Shown: positions 35,401 to 47,382, counted from the stretch's first letter. The stretch is 64,000 nucleotides of DNA from Planctomycetaceae bacterium (GCA_024742875.1 JANSXP010000012.1:83180-147179), one strand, 5' to 3'. Translations and numbers: made by a program. Notes: a model not told the origin generated them from the sequence alone.

Positions 35401-35761
35401 GAAATATGGTCCCTCGCCGCCGACCCCCGTGCAGACCGGACGACTGCAGCAGTTGTGTCGCGTCCTGATCACCGTTTACGAGGCCAGGTCCGAAACGGAA
35501 AAACGTCAGCAGTGGCAGGACACGCTCGATCAACTCAGTGGAACACGGGCGTCGGACGCTAAAACGGCGGAACCCGACAAGCCGGATGAACAAACGAGCG
35601 ACAACTCTGCAGAGTCTCCCGATAAAGCGAGACCTGACTCAGAAGAAGGCGGATCGGGGCCGGGCGATTCGCCGGACACGGCGTCCTCGTCTCACGCGAA
35701 TGCCCACGACGCAATCAGGGACACTGCACGACGCGTCGTCGGTAATGACCATCGGACTTAA
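32423..35761 (+). CDS. Membrane Ser/Thr protein kinase with N-terminal HxxxCxxC motif and C-terminal TPRs
   Basis: A 1112-residue Hanks-type kinase. Residues 33-40 give H-x3-C-x2-C, as in zinc-binding anti-sigma domains. The kinase domain (about 90-350) is complete: GRGGMGVVYRA, Lys119 in VALKV, catalytic HRDIKPTN (Asp212), DFG at 229-231, and APE in YMAPEQ. A membrane helix follows at about 377-397, then a long outer region of tetratricopeptide-like repeats (about 400-1060) and a disordered acidic tail. ATG 32423 (MTETVQ) is chosen because the preceding in-frame sequence is unrelated. It precedes an ECF sigma gene on the same strand by 170 bp. Confidence 0.92.
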   Translation: MTETVQSCPDDNVLQGFLNESGTADDQQFVHDHIDACPRCVARLEQLAGKPRWQQLVPHGHALVDTDTRHATDDGRATAERAEPLTIEGYTIVDELGRGGMGVVYRAVHHRLKRDVALKVLTASAAVNPERWLRFQTEAQAIARLQHVGIVQVFDSGESHRTPFVAMEIASDGSLADQLSGIPVEPARSAGILRQLALAVAHAHDRDVLHRDIKPTNILNADGQFKLADFGLAKITDDTISLTETEDIIGTPVYMAPEQSAGQRSQIGRATDIHALGVVLYEMLCGTVPYRGSSAVETLRLIVEKEPVRPRQHVPSVPRDLETICLKCLEKDVGQRYGTAEELADDLQRFLDGRPILAQPASSFSRVVKWARRQPLAATLVSAVLMIAVALVAVWINFTAEVTSLNTELTSRNSDLNQTNEQLREQTRLADEKAFLASSVSTFLRNDLLSQVSAEAQFDWLASIGMSVSSYKRDPTVRDVLQRVEGRLEADTFDEHPRVKGQLYLTVGNSYHSLGRYRDAIRLLQRAQDILHEHPQPKDADLLACQRHLAMSLTAEEDYQQARTVLTAAHEMAVRDFGTDSYEAMVTQVDLAGINGLFGDKQQAVTSGTAALEALEAQLGEDHPAVLKAASLMGDLLLTLEQYDAALPLMERVARVAEERFGPRHPTTLQARHRLAEACHYNLQTDRSAILVQSVWETAEDVFGPEHPVTHVYQLAAVQGVSHERDLPRAVTLTEQSHKVLTEFYPVGHPLVWKAEKRLAEMYADAHRYEEALAVSSRLLQMSRTHFGKDSRKAFIAALMQAQHLSRTGDHDGALSRLRELEQTRDAVSPSTSRTLIEVRRGIGRALHQSGRLDEALQVLKQSHQEHRDFFGADSMAAFNAGISVMLVVQAKQDHEEMITITRQILDDTRDTFPEEERTLLVVRQALAHAQSSLLRWDEAEVTLVETSEIYLRKWPEDPNAHFYLAMLAACYVRQDRLDKGEQTALAAWEGLQKYGPSPPTPVQTGRLQQLCRVLITVYEARSETEKRQQWQDTLDQLSGTRASDAKTAEPDKPDEQTSDNSAESPDKARPDSEEGGSGPGDSPDTASSSHANAHDAIRDTARRVVGNDHRT

Positions 35762-35931
35762 CTGAGGGAGACAGGTCAGCTGAGCGGTACGCCCTAACCA
35801 TCTGCCCTCACTATGGTTACACTTGAGCGTTCACGGGGCGCGACGGCGAAATGGCGTGGACGGCCGTTTTTCTCTGGATTCGTGTCAGAATCACACGACG
35901 CCCTGAGTTTGACACCTCAGGAGACCAGTGC

Positions 35932-36522
35932 ATGACCGAATTCCCTGAAACACGAGCCACTCTGCTGGCCGGCGTCAAAGCCAGAGAAAACCGCGAAGCG
36001 TGGGAGGATTTTCTCCTGACCTATCGCCCGGTGATCTACCGCATGGCGCGTCGCCGGGGTCTGCAGGATGCCGACGCCCAGGACGCCGTGCAGAATATTC
36101 TGGTCCGGGTGTCCGCCGCGATTGCCGACTACGAACCGCAACCGGGAACCAAATTTCGGCACTGGCTGCGTCGCGTCGCTCGCAACGCGATATTGTCCGC
36201 TTTGTCGCGGGGCCCCAAAGATGCAGCAGTCGGCGGCACGGCGGCTGACGAACAACTGCAGCGACAACCAGAACAGGACGACGCCAGCCGGGAGCTGGCC
36301 CACGAGCATCGCCGGGAACAGTTTCATCGCGCGGCGGCGGTTGTGCGATCAGACGTCAACACAGAAACGTGGCAGGCCTTTGAGCTGACTGTCGTACAGG
36401 GGCTCAGCTGCGAGGACGCGGCAAAGACCATCGGCAAGAGTGTGGGCACGGTCTACGCCGCCCGCAGTCGCATCATCAAACGACTCCGCGAACAACTGGA
36501 TCGCATGCAGGAACTCAACTGA
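35932..36522 (+). CDS. ECF sigma factor paired with Ser/Thr kinase
   Basis: The 196-residue protein has region 2 (about 19-85: REAWEDFLLTYRPVIYRMAR, DADAQDAVQNILVRV, and FRHWLRRVARNAIL) and region 4 (about 135-190: TWQAFELTVVQGLSCEDAAK then VGTVYAARSRIIKRLREQL). The VYAARSRI recognition helix and the W-x-x-F-E-x-T phrase are typical of planctomycete sigma factors linked to kinases. The ATG at 35932 follows AGGAG by 8 nt. It lies between two kinase genes on the same strand, 47 nt before the second, and probably works with one or both. Confidence 0.92.
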   Translation: MTEFPETRATLLAGVKARENREAWEDFLLTYRPVIYRMARRRGLQDADAQDAVQNILVRVSAAIADYEPQPGTKFRHWLRRVARNAILSALSRGPKDAAVGGTAADEQLQRQPEQDDASRELAHEHRREQFHRAAAVVRSDVNTETWQAFELTVVQGLSCEDAAKTIGKSVGTVYAARSRIIKRLREQLDRMQELN

Positions 36523-36569
36523 ACGGCCCTTTTTCCGGCCTCACCGATGATTGACCTGTGATCGGATTT

Positions 36570-39482
<2,913 letters not shown>

Positions 39483-39580
39483 CAACCCGACGGGGCAGGG
39501 CAGGCACGGCATTGGTCGACCGCAGTCTGTCAGCCCACTGCCCCACCCGCTGCAGTGGGTCGGCCGCCGTGCGATCACTG

Positions 39581-40870
39581 CTACGCAAAGTCCAAACCGC
39601 TGATGCGGCCGGTGCCGGTGGCGAAGGAATCGGTTTCGATCCCCAGTCTCTGCAGCATGCTGACATACACGCACGACAGTGGCGTGTTGTGCTGGCGATC
39701 AAACACCAGATGCTGCCCGTGGCGAAAACCGCCGCCGGCCAGCAACACCGGCAGATTGGTGGTATCGTGCCGTCCCGCGTGCCCCAGGTTACTGCCCTGG
39801 AGCACCATCGTGCGGTCCAGCAGGGACGCTCCCTCTTCGGTTGCCGTTCGCAGGCCCTCCAGCAGGCGGCCCAGTTCGGCCATCTCCGCTTCCTCGACTG
39901 TGCGCAACTGCTCCCGTGACTGCTGCTGCTGGCTTTGATGAGTGAGCGCGTGGTGTGGCAGATCCACGCCGGGCAGATCGACCTTGGGATTGAACTGCTG
40001 CGTCACAAACACAGTCACCAGTCGCGTCGAGTCCGTCTCCAGAGCCAGTCGGGCCAGGTCGTACATGCTGCGCAGCCGCTTCACCAGCGCACCCGGATCA
40101 CGCACGTCCTGCGGCGGCTTCAGTTTCACCTGAGGTTTGGGGCGACGTTCCCATTCTTCGCTGCTCGCCAGTCGCTGCTCCACATCTCGAACAGAAGAAA
40201 AGAACTGATCCAGCCGCGCCCGATCAGCGCCACCCACATCCCGGGACAGCGACTTAATCTGTCCGGCAAACGAGTCCATCAGGCTCTGGCCTTCACGCAG
40301 ACGGCGAACCTGGGCGTCCACCTCAGCCGCAGTTCCCTGCACAAACAACTGACGAAACACGCGCGATGGTCGTTCTTCGGAGGGAATGCGAACCCCGTCC
40401 CCGGTGTAAGACAGCGAACCACCGCCGGGCCCCACACGCAGATTGAGCGTGGGGAACCGCGTCAGATGGCCAATCTGACGCGCGGCCAGCTGGTCCAGCG
40501 AAATGGAATTGCGAAATCCGGCGCTGCGAGGATGCGGCGCACCAGTCAGAAAGCACTTGTCCCCCTGATGGCCACCATCGACTTCGGGGTGAGAGACACC
40601 GCTGAACACAGTGAAATCATCTCGAAGCGACTTCAGCACCTGCAAGTGAGGCGAAAGTTCGTAATCGCGTCCGGACGAATGTGGGAAGAACTCCTCGGGC
40701 ATAAATCCCAGGTCCACGTTCACGGCCACCATCCGCCGCGGCACGTCTTGCATGGCAGCCGCCTGGCAGGCTGGCGTCATCGCGTCCAGCATCGGCAGAG
40801 CCACAGAGACGCCCGCAGCTCGCAGCACGGTGCGGCGGGGAAGACTCTTTTTTCTTAGCAGGTTCGGCAT
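39581..40870 (-). CDS. DUF1552 domain protein
   Basis: A 429-residue DUF1552 protein. The N-terminus has a twin-arginine-like signal (KKSLPRRTVLRAAGVSVALP, about 6-25), followed by the family's hallmarks: GFMPEEFFPHSSGRDYELSP, FTVFSGVSHPEVDGGHQG and a C-terminal VLQGSNLGHAGRHDTTNLPV. It is expected outside the cytoplasm. DUF1552 proteins always accompany DUF1592/DUF1587 cytochrome-like proteins; here that gene lies 36 nt upstream. The function of the pair is unknown but parallels the PSD1-DUF1501 pair. Confidence 0.94.
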   Translation of the reverse strand: MPNLLRKKSLPRRTVLRAAGVSVALPMLDAMTPACQAAAMQDVPRRMVAVNVDLGFMPEEFFPHSSGRDYELSPHLQVLKSLRDDFTVFSGVSHPEVDGGHQGDKCFLTGAPHPRSAGFRNSISLDQLAARQIGHLTRFPTLNLRVGPGGGSLSYTGDGVRIPSEERPSRVFRQLFVQGTAAEVDAQVRRLREGQSLMDSFAGQIKSLSRDVGGADRARLDQFFSSVRDVEQRLASSEEWERRPKPQVKLKPPQDVRDPGALVKRLRSMYDLARLALETDSTRLVTVFVTQQFNPKVDLPGVDLPHHALTHQSQQQQSREQLRTVEEAEMAELGRLLEGLRTATEEGASLLDRTMVLQGSNLGHAGRHDTTNLPVLLAGGGFRHGQHLVFDRQHNTPLSCVYVSMLQRLGIETDSFATGTGRISGLDFA

Positions 40871-40906
40871 CAGCTCAGTTCCGTTTCCAATCCAGCGTCC
40901 CGCGCA

Positions 40907-43537
40907 TCACTTGCGGCGAAACAACTCACTTTGCACGACAGCGTGAAGCATCGATCTGATGCCGTAGCTCTTTACGGCGAGCGACTCCATCATCTTGTCC
41001 ACGCAGGCCTGATCGGCGAAACCGACCGGCTCGCCGGTCGCATAGACAATCAATTGTTCGAGCAGATGACGAGCGATCTGTGGTTCCCGGCTTTTGAGTA
41101 GTTCACGGAACTCGCGTATGTCGGCAAACGTCCGACCGTCAGGCAGTTGCCCGGCTGACTCCACGGGCGGCCCCTGGCGATACCAGATCGGACGGCCATT
41201 GAGACGCCCCGGCACTCCCCTGTCCACCTTCGCCAGCGCGCGATAGTTGTCTCGCCAGGCGCCCATCACATCAAAACTCTCCAGCGCAAATCCGGGAGGA
41301 TCGATCTTCTGATGACAGGAGGCACACGCCTCGAGAGATCGATGCGCGGCCAGTTGCTCGCGAACAGTGGTCGCCCCGCTGATATCCGGCTCAATGGCGG
41401 GCACCGAAGGAGGTGGCGGTGGCGGCGGATCACCCAGCAGACGACTGAGCACAAACGTGCCCCGCACCACCGGAGACGTGGTTGTGCCATTGGCCGTGAT
41501 TTTCAGCAGACTGCCCTGTGTCAGCAGCCCACCCCGCACGCTGTCTGCCGGGATGGACACTCGACGAATGTGCGACCCCGACACGCCTTCGATGCCGTAG
41601 TTTTCTGCCAGCCGCTGATTAAGCATCAGAAAGTCTGAGTCAATGATGCTGCGTACGGGCAGATCATGACGAATCGTCTCAGCAAACCACGCCCGCGTTT
41701 CCTGGAGCATGGATTCGGTCAGAAGTTCGTTGTGTTCCGGATACAAATTGTCATCCGGCTCGGTGAGCGTGATATTTCGCAGATCGAGCCAGTCGTCCAG
41801 AAAGTGATTCACAAAGCGGGCGTTTTCAGGCGACTCCAGCAGTCGATTGGTGTGCAGGCGCAGGCTTTCCGGATCCTGCAACTGATTGGCGGCGGCCGCT
41901 TCCCGCAGGGCCCGGTCGGGTCCGGCATTGATGAGCAAACAGGACAATCGGGAAGCCATCGCCCAGGAATCCAGCTCTCCTGGTGATTCCTGCAACAGCA
42001 GAAACTCGGGCGACACCAAAATGGCGCGGTAGCCGGCCAGCAGTGATTCCACAAAGGACTGCTTCTGCTGCAGACGACGACGAAACTGCTGCATGGGCAC
42101 CACCAAATCACTGCCGCGGATCGGCCGTCTCAAAGCCCGCACGGCAAAACGCCGCAGCAGTCTTTTGGCATCGGCTTCCGGAGTGTCCGTCTCGATGGTG
42201 TAGTGCCGCCCATTGGGCCGCTCGTTGGGCTGCTGGCTGGTCGCACGTCGCTGCATTGTTCCCAGCAGGCGGCGATGCCGCTCCGGTGGCCACTTCTGAT
42301 CAGGCTCCGGCAGGGGACCTTCCATCTCCAGCCACTGCAGGCCAATGCCGTCGGAGGCAAACCCTGCGTATTTGGGATCCTCACGAAATGGAAAGTTAAA
42401 GCGTTCGTACTCAGTGGAAATGGCCAGGTACTCCACTCGTTCCTCGGCGTTCAGCCACGCGGTCATCTCACTGGTCGTCGGTGTTCCCGTCAGGTCACAG
42501 CGGCCCAGCAGTCGGCCGGTTGGCGAGTAGAAGGCGACCGTCTGCGTGCGGTCACTGGGCTTGATCGTGCCGTACTCATTGCGCAGCGCCCAGCCGTGCA
42601 TGCGAATTTTGTAGTAGCCGTCACGCGGCACAACAAAAGGCTTCACTGTCACGTTGTGGTTGAAGCGACTGTTCATGAAAGTGGCCACGCCGTCAAACTT
42701 TGGTGCCGGATCAATAATGCGACCGGGGTCGCGTTTTTTGAAGTCCCCTTTGATCCGCTCAAACGTGGGGTCCACCTGCTGCCCCACCAGCGGAATGGCG
42801 ACTCCCTGCTTCAGCTGCACGTAGAGTGTCTGCAGGGTGTTCTGCGTTCCCTTTACACTGCTCAGCTCAGCACGAATCGTGGTGGACTGCGGGCGATGAG
42901 GATGTTTGAGCAGCGCACTGCGCAACGCAAAGTCGGCAGCGTCCAGATACCGCGAGATCATGACATGTGAGAAGTCGAGTGCGGTCGCACTTTTCTGAAA
43001 GCCGTGCGCTCGCCCATCCGGTGGCAGCATCTGCTCGATTTCCAGATGCGGCAGGTCCAGCAAATCCTTGAGCGTGTTGGCATACTCGATGCGACTGAGC
43101 CGCCGCAGCTCACGGCGGCCTGACTGCTCCTGCTGCAGCCGATCGACGGCCGTCAGTTTTTCGCCAAGGGCTGACAGCGCCGTACGAGTCTGCTCAGCGG
43201 GCGGTGTGTCGGCTTCCGCTGGTGGCATTTCACCACGCGCAATCCGCCGATGCACGAGCGACCAGACGAGCACATCGCCGGCGCCAGAAGGAGCGTGACT
43301 TAACCCCCGCCGCTCGTACGACTGCAGCAACTGATCCAGCCGCAGTCCGGCTTCCGCCAGCGACTCGTCATGGCACGCCACGCAGTGCTGCTTCAAATAG
43401 GTCACAAAGTCGTCGGCCACTGACCGCGGAGCAATCAACAGACAGCCGGCGACCAGCCAGACCAGCCGAAAAGAGGCGGCGAACGGACCACGCCAGAGCG
43501 CAGAGACACGTTTTCGACACAGAGCGTGGCGCAACAT
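40907..43537 (-). CDS. DUF1587/DUF1592/DUF1588/DUF1585 cytochrome-like protein
   Basis: A 876-residue exported protein. After a signal region (about 20-41) comes a cytochrome c-type motif CVACH at 52-56, then DUF1587 (RRLSRIEYANTLKDLLDL), a carbohydrate-binding-like beta domain, DUF1592, DUF1588 with a second heme motif CASCH and HQKIDPPGFALESFDVMG, and DUF1585 at the C-terminus. It is the partner of the DUF1552 protein encoded 36 nt downstream and a likely envelope multi-domain redox protein. ATG 43537 is preferred to an in-frame GTG at 43597, which would add an extra hydrophobic segment; the choice is not certain. Confidence 0.93.
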   Translation of the reverse strand: MLRHALCRKRVSALWRGPFAASFRLVWLVAGCLLIAPRSVADDFVTYLKQHCVACHDESLAEAGLRLDQLLQSYERRGLSHAPSGAGDVLVWSLVHRRIARGEMPPAEADTPPAEQTRTALSALGEKLTAVDRLQQEQSGRRELRRLSRIEYANTLKDLLDLPHLEIEQMLPPDGRAHGFQKSATALDFSHVMISRYLDAADFALRSALLKHPHRPQSTTIRAELSSVKGTQNTLQTLYVQLKQGVAIPLVGQQVDPTFERIKGDFKKRDPGRIIDPAPKFDGVATFMNSRFNHNVTVKPFVVPRDGYYKIRMHGWALRNEYGTIKPSDRTQTVAFYSPTGRLLGRCDLTGTPTTSEMTAWLNAEERVEYLAISTEYERFNFPFREDPKYAGFASDGIGLQWLEMEGPLPEPDQKWPPERHRRLLGTMQRRATSQQPNERPNGRHYTIETDTPEADAKRLLRRFAVRALRRPIRGSDLVVPMQQFRRRLQQKQSFVESLLAGYRAILVSPEFLLLQESPGELDSWAMASRLSCLLINAGPDRALREAAAANQLQDPESLRLHTNRLLESPENARFVNHFLDDWLDLRNITLTEPDDNLYPEHNELLTESMLQETRAWFAETIRHDLPVRSIIDSDFLMLNQRLAENYGIEGVSGSHIRRVSIPADSVRGGLLTQGSLLKITANGTTTSPVVRGTFVLSRLLGDPPPPPPPSVPAIEPDISGATTVREQLAAHRSLEACASCHQKIDPPGFALESFDVMGAWRDNYRALAKVDRGVPGRLNGRPIWYRQGPPVESAGQLPDGRTFADIREFRELLKSREPQIARHLLEQLIVYATGEPVGFADQACVDKMMESLAVKSYGIRSMLHAVVQSELFRRK

Positions 43538-43773
43538 AGGGCAGTCAAACGGCAGCAGGACAATGAAGGCAGGAAAAGAGCGTGGACGCAGGGTCACGTG
43601 CGGCCGCCTACGGACGGCTCCGACAGCGCTGCCAATTTACTCCGCGGCGGCAGACCTGCCAACGTTCGTTTGCCGTTGCCTGAAAGCTTCCACGAACTTG
43701 CCGAATCGCTCACCGGGGCCACAGTTTTCTGAAATAACGATCGCCCCCTCACCACTGATGACCTCAGCCGACT

Positions 43774-44061
43774 TCAGTCGACCTCTACCGAAACGCCCTT
43801 CCAGAACGCAATGCGACCTTTGATGTTGGCGGCCGCGTCTTTGGGGTCGGCGTAGTACCAGGCAGCCTGCGGATTCTCTTTGCCTTCCACCACCACATCG
43901 TAGTAGCTGGCCGTGCCCTTCCAGCCACACACGGTTGTGTGAGCACTTTCACGGAAGTAGTCCGCGTTAATGGAGTCGGCCGGAAAATAGTGGTTGCCTT
44001 CGACCACTTCCGTGTCGCTGCTTTCCGCGATGACGGTGTTGTTCCAGATTGCTTTGGCCAT
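43774..44061 (-). CDS. DUF427 domain protein (short form)
   Basis: A 95-residue single-domain DUF427 protein. Motifs: the start MAKAIWNNTVIAES, the NHYFPADSI strand, TTVCGWKGTASYYDVVV (about 44-60) with the family Cys-x-Trp-Lys-Gly and the AWYYADPKDAAANIKGRIAFW end. The fold is a small beta protein of unknown function. It is the last gene of the egtD-ABC operon, 51 nt after the fused transporter gene. A second DUF427 gene lies at the start of the divergent unit, so the family brackets the ergothioneine genes. ATG 44061 is the family start; an upstream ATG at 44091 adds ten residues. Confidence 0.92.
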   Translation of the reverse strand: MAKAIWNNTVIAESSDTEVVEGNHYFPADSINADYFRESAHTTVCGWKGTASYYDVVVEGKENPQAAWYYADPKDAAANIKGRIAFWKGVSVEVD

Positions 44062-44112
44062 GAGTTTCACTCCGTAAAATGATGAGATCAACGTGTCCTC
44101 ACTGCCGCGCGA

Positions 44113-45618
44113 TTAGCGACCAGCTCGTGGACGACGCTCAAAAAAATCAAAGGTCAGCTGCACGATGACAGCCAGCACGGCGGCCGGGATCGCACCTTCC
44201 AGAATCAGACGGGTGTCTGCCAGACGAATGCCGGATAAAATGGGCTGACCGTATCCACCAGCCCCGACCAGGGCGCCCAGCGTGGCAAATCCGATATTCA
44301 TCACGGCCGCCGTTTTGATGCCGGAGAAAATCGCGGGGGCCGCCAGTGGCAGTTCCACGTGCAGCAATCGATAGCGCCAGGGAAGATTCAGGACGGCGGC
44401 GGCTTCACGCAAAGCCGGATCGATGTTTTTTATGCCGCTGTGGGTGCTGCGAACAATCGGCAACAGGCTGTACAGAAACAGGGCAAACACGGCCGTCACA
44501 GAACCGGCCCCCACGCTTTTGAGCGACAGCCACGAAGCCAGCGGCAACAGCAGCACAAGCAAAGCGAAGGAAGGAATGGTCTGAAAGATGCCAACAATCG
44601 CCAGACAGATCTGGCCAAATCGGGGCCGCCAGGCTGCCGCAATGCCCAGCGGCACGGCAAACAAAATGGCCGGCAGCAAAGAACGTCGCACCAGCTCCAG
44701 GTGTTCGATTGTCGACTGAACAAGGCGGCCGGTTCGCGTGGATCTGCGAACGCCTGATTCCACACTGAACTGCTGCTGCAGGAAGTCGGCCGCCACAGCG
44801 GCGTCCGTCTGCCCGTCAATTTCGACGCGGCGATTGAGCGTCGTCATCTGTCGCTCATCAATCTGTCCCGCCAGTTGCAGCAGGGCGTCCACCCCTTCCG
44901 CGAACCGCTCTGCCAGATCTGTGCGATACAGAATCACCGCGTCATAGCGGGGAAAATAGGTGCGATCATCTTCCAGCACCCGCACGTCCAGCGCATCAAT
45001 GCGGGCTTCAGTCGTGTAGATGTCGATGACATCCACCTGACCCAGTTCCAGTTGCTGCCAGGCGATGTCGTGGTCCAGTCCTCGTGCCTGCAGAGGCGCC
45101 AGGCCGTACGCCTGCTGCAGCCCTGGCCAGCCGTCGGCCCGCTCAAAAAACTCGCCACTGAGTCCGTAGTTCAGACCCGACACACGCGACAGATCAGAAA
45201 TGCGGGTCACATCGTGACGGGCGGCCGTCTCACGATTCATGCCCAGCGCATACGTGTTGTTGAATCCCAGCGGCTCACTGAGGGAGATGCCAGATTCCGC
45301 CAGTGCCGCACGGAGGTCCTCCAGCGATGTGATGTTCCGATCACTGAAAAGCTCGTTGGCCAGCGTGCCGGTGTACTCCACATAAGCGTCGACCTCGCCG
45401 TTCACCAGCGCTTCAAACACGAGCCGCGTGCCGCCCAGTTCCCGCAGATGTTCGGTCGACAGGCCGGTTGACGCCGACAAGCCACGGAGCATTTCTCCAA
45501 GAATCACTGACTCTGTGAATTTCTTGCTGGCCACGCGCACCGCAGCATCGTCACCACGGGGCAGCGGAGCGAAGGCGGCAATCAGCAGCAGAACTGTGAT
45601 CAGCAGGGGCTTCGCCAT
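44113..45618 (-). CDS. ABC transporter substrate-binding protein fused to permease (EgtU/OpuC-like)
   Basis: A 501-residue fusion. After a signal/anchor segment (1-21) residues about 27-280 form an OpuAC-type substrate-binding domain (VRVASKKFTESVILGEML, DAYVEYTGTL, IDIYTTEARI). Residues about 300-495 form a five- to six-helix permease of the glycine-betaine family with the EAA loop NIDPALREAAAVLNLPWRYR. Betaine, choline, carnitine or ergothioneine are the possible ligands of this family; ergothioneine is favoured here because the gene lies between egtD and DUF427. In described EgtU proteins the permease comes first; here the order is reversed. Its ATG shares one base with the ATPase stop (TGATG). 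Confidence 0.88.
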   Translation of the reverse strand: MAKPLLITVLLLIAAFAPLPRGDDAAVRVASKKFTESVILGEMLRGLSASTGLSTEHLRELGGTRLVFEALVNGEVDAYVEYTGTLANELFSDRNITSLEDLRAALAESGISLSEPLGFNNTYALGMNRETAARHDVTRISDLSRVSGLNYGLSGEFFERADGWPGLQQAYGLAPLQARGLDHDIAWQQLELGQVDVIDIYTTEARIDALDVRVLEDDRTYFPRYDAVILYRTDLAERFAEGVDALLQLAGQIDERQMTTLNRRVEIDGQTDAAVAADFLQQQFSVESGVRRSTRTGRLVQSTIEHLELVRRSLLPAILFAVPLGIAAAWRPRFGQICLAIVGIFQTIPSFALLVLLLPLASWLSLKSVGAGSVTAVFALFLYSLLPIVRSTHSGIKNIDPALREAAAVLNLPWRYRLLHVELPLAAPAIFSGIKTAAVMNIGFATLGALVGAGGYGQPILSGIRLADTRLILEGAIPAAVLAVIVQLTFDFFERRPRAGR

Positions 45619-46358
45619 CAGACGGCTCCAAACACTGAGGTTCGCTGAGCACGCACGAACTGACGGACGAATTCCGAAGCCGGATCGCCGCTGAGCTGTG
45701 CGGCCGTGCCCTGCTGGGCCACGGAGCCTGCATGCAGCAGCACGATGTGTTCAGAAAACCAGGCCGCTTCATTCAAATCGTGGGTCACCAGCACCACCGT
45801 TTTCTGCAGCTGGTGGAAGATGGCCTGCAGGTCATCCTGAAGTTCGCGGCGGATCATCGGATCCAGCGCCGCCAGAGGTTCATCAAGCAGCAGCACGGGA
45901 GGATCCATCATCAGCGCTCGCATCATGCCGACGCGCTGCCGCTGGCCACCAGACAGCTGTGCCGGCAAACGATCCAGCCCCTCCTCCGGGAAACGGGTCA
46001 GTGCGGCCAGTTCAGCCACGCGAGACCGCAGTCGATCTGTTTCCCACCCGGCCAGTCGCGCACGAATAGTGACGTTGTCACAGGCAGACAAATGAGGAAA
46101 CAGTCCTCCGTCCTGAATCACATAGCCCAGTTGATCACGCACCTGTGAGAGCGTATCGGGCGTGACGGCGATATCAGCAACGGTTGCCGTGCCGGAATCC
46201 GGCAGCACAAGACCTGCGAGTATCCGCAGCAATGTGGACTTCCCGCAGCCGGAGGGACCAATCAGCGCCAGAGTGACTCCCGGCTCCGCATGCAGATCAA
46301 TTTTCTGCAGTACCGGGACGCCGTCGAATGCATGGGAGATTTGTTCGAGGCGAATCAT
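45618..46358 (-). CDS. ABC transporter ATP-binding protein (EgtV/OpuCA-like)
   Basis: A 246-residue ABC ATPase with Walker A GPSGCGKS at 34-41, the signature LSGGQRQRVGMMRAL, Walker B VLLLDEPLAALD and the His loop VLVTHDLNEAAW. It resembles quaternary-amine transporter ATPases but lacks the C-terminal CBS pair of ProV/OpuCA, as do short forms of the group. It energises the fused binding-protein/permease encoded immediately downstream with a 1-nt overlap. Upstream it is 52 nt from egtD. The D-loop and signature are intact, so activity is expected. Confidence 0.92.
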   Translation of the reverse strand: MIRLEQISHAFDGVPVLQKIDLHAEPGVTLALIGPSGCGKSTLLRILAGLVLPDSGTATVADIAVTPDTLSQVRDQLGYVIQDGGLFPHLSACDNVTIRARLAGWETDRLRSRVAELAALTRFPEEGLDRLPAQLSGGQRQRVGMMRALMMDPPVLLLDEPLAALDPMIRRELQDDLQAIFHQLQKTVVLVTHDLNEAAWFSEHIVLLHAGSVAQQGTAAQLSGDPASEFVRQFVRAQRTSVFGAV

Positions 46359-46410
46359 CAGTCAGTGAGTCTGCGGCAAAAGGAGTGACCCGGCGCGGGT
46401 GTTTGACGGC

Positions 46411-47382
46411 CTAGTCCAGCAGCGCCAGATGCAGCACGGCAAAATATTCTTCATCGTCCAGCCACTGGCGACGCAGGGTCAGGCCCGCACTTTCGGCCAT
46501 TTTGGCAAAGCTTTCGACGGTGTACTTGTGAGAATACTCGGTGCAGATCCGCTCTCCGGCGGCAAACGTGTATTGATCACCGCGGATGGTGGCCGCTTGA
46601 TCCACCTTGCTGATCAGATACATCTCGATGCGGCCAATCTCGTGATTGTACACCGCCTGATGGCGGAATTGATCTACCTGCACATCGCCTTCCAGCTGAC
46701 GATTAATGCGATGCAGCAGGTTGAGATTGAACTCGGCGGTGACGCCCTGTGCATCGTTGTAAGCGGCTTCCAGCACGTCCACGTCTTTTTGCAAATCAAT
46801 GCCCACCAGCAGACCACCGCCGCTGCCACACAGTGAAACGATGTGCTCCAGCAGGCCCAGAGCATCCGCCTGCTCAAAGTTGCCAATCGTGGAGCCGGGA
46901 AAGTACACCGCGTCATGCGTTTCCAACTGGCTGGCCGCGGGCAGATCAAACGGCCGCGTAAAATCGGCACAGACCGGAAGAATGTCCAGCCCAGGATAAG
47001 CTTTGGTCAGTTGACGGGCGGTGGCGTGCAAATGCTCGTAGGACACATCCACCGGCACATAAGCGGCCGGATCCACCAGGTGATCCAGCAGGATCCGCGT
47101 CTTGACGCTGCTGCCGCTGCCGAACTCAATCACCATGGCACCGGAGCCAATCTGACGGCCCATTTCGTCAGCGTACTGCTGCATGATGCCCAGCTCGGTG
47201 CGCGTGGGATAATACTCGGGCAGTTCACAGATCTGATCAAACAGCTGCGATCCCCGCTGATCGTAGAAGTATTTGCTGGGAAGCGTCTTTGCGGCGCGAC
47301 TCAGACCAGCGGCGACATCCGCAGCAAACTCTTCAATTTCGGAGACGACAGCAGAATCGGACGACGTCGAGGAGGAGGACAT
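46411..47382 (-). CDS. egtD: L-histidine N-alpha-methyltransferase EgtD
   Basis: A 323-residue EgtD, the SAM-dependent enzyme that trimethylates histidine to hercynine in ergothioneine synthesis. Motifs: PSKYFYDQRGSQLFDQI (35-51), LPEYYPTRTE (54-63), the SAM loop VIEFGSGSSVKTR (84-96) and FPGSTIGNFE with Asn168 for the histidine amine. TEYSHKY places Glu282 and Ser284, the residues that bind the imidazole in mycobacterial EgtD, at the same numbers. It is the first gene of a minus-strand operon with an ABC transporter and DUF427. Start: ATG 47382, followed by a Ser-rich leader (MSSSSTSSDS). Confidence 0.95.
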   Translation of the reverse strand: MSSSSTSSDSAVVSEIEEFAADVAAGLSRAAKTLPSKYFYDQRGSQLFDQICELPEYYPTRTELGIMQQYADEMGRQIGSGAMVIEFGSGSSVKTRILLDHLVDPAAYVPVDVSYEHLHATARQLTKAYPGLDILPVCADFTRPFDLPAASQLETHDAVYFPGSTIGNFEQADALGLLEHIVSLCGSGGGLLVGIDLQKDVDVLEAAYNDAQGVTAEFNLNLLHRINRQLEGDVQVDQFRHQAVYNHEIGRIEMYLISKVDQAATIRGDQYTFAAGERICTEYSHKYTVESFAKMAESAGLTLRRQWLDDEEYFAVLHLALLD

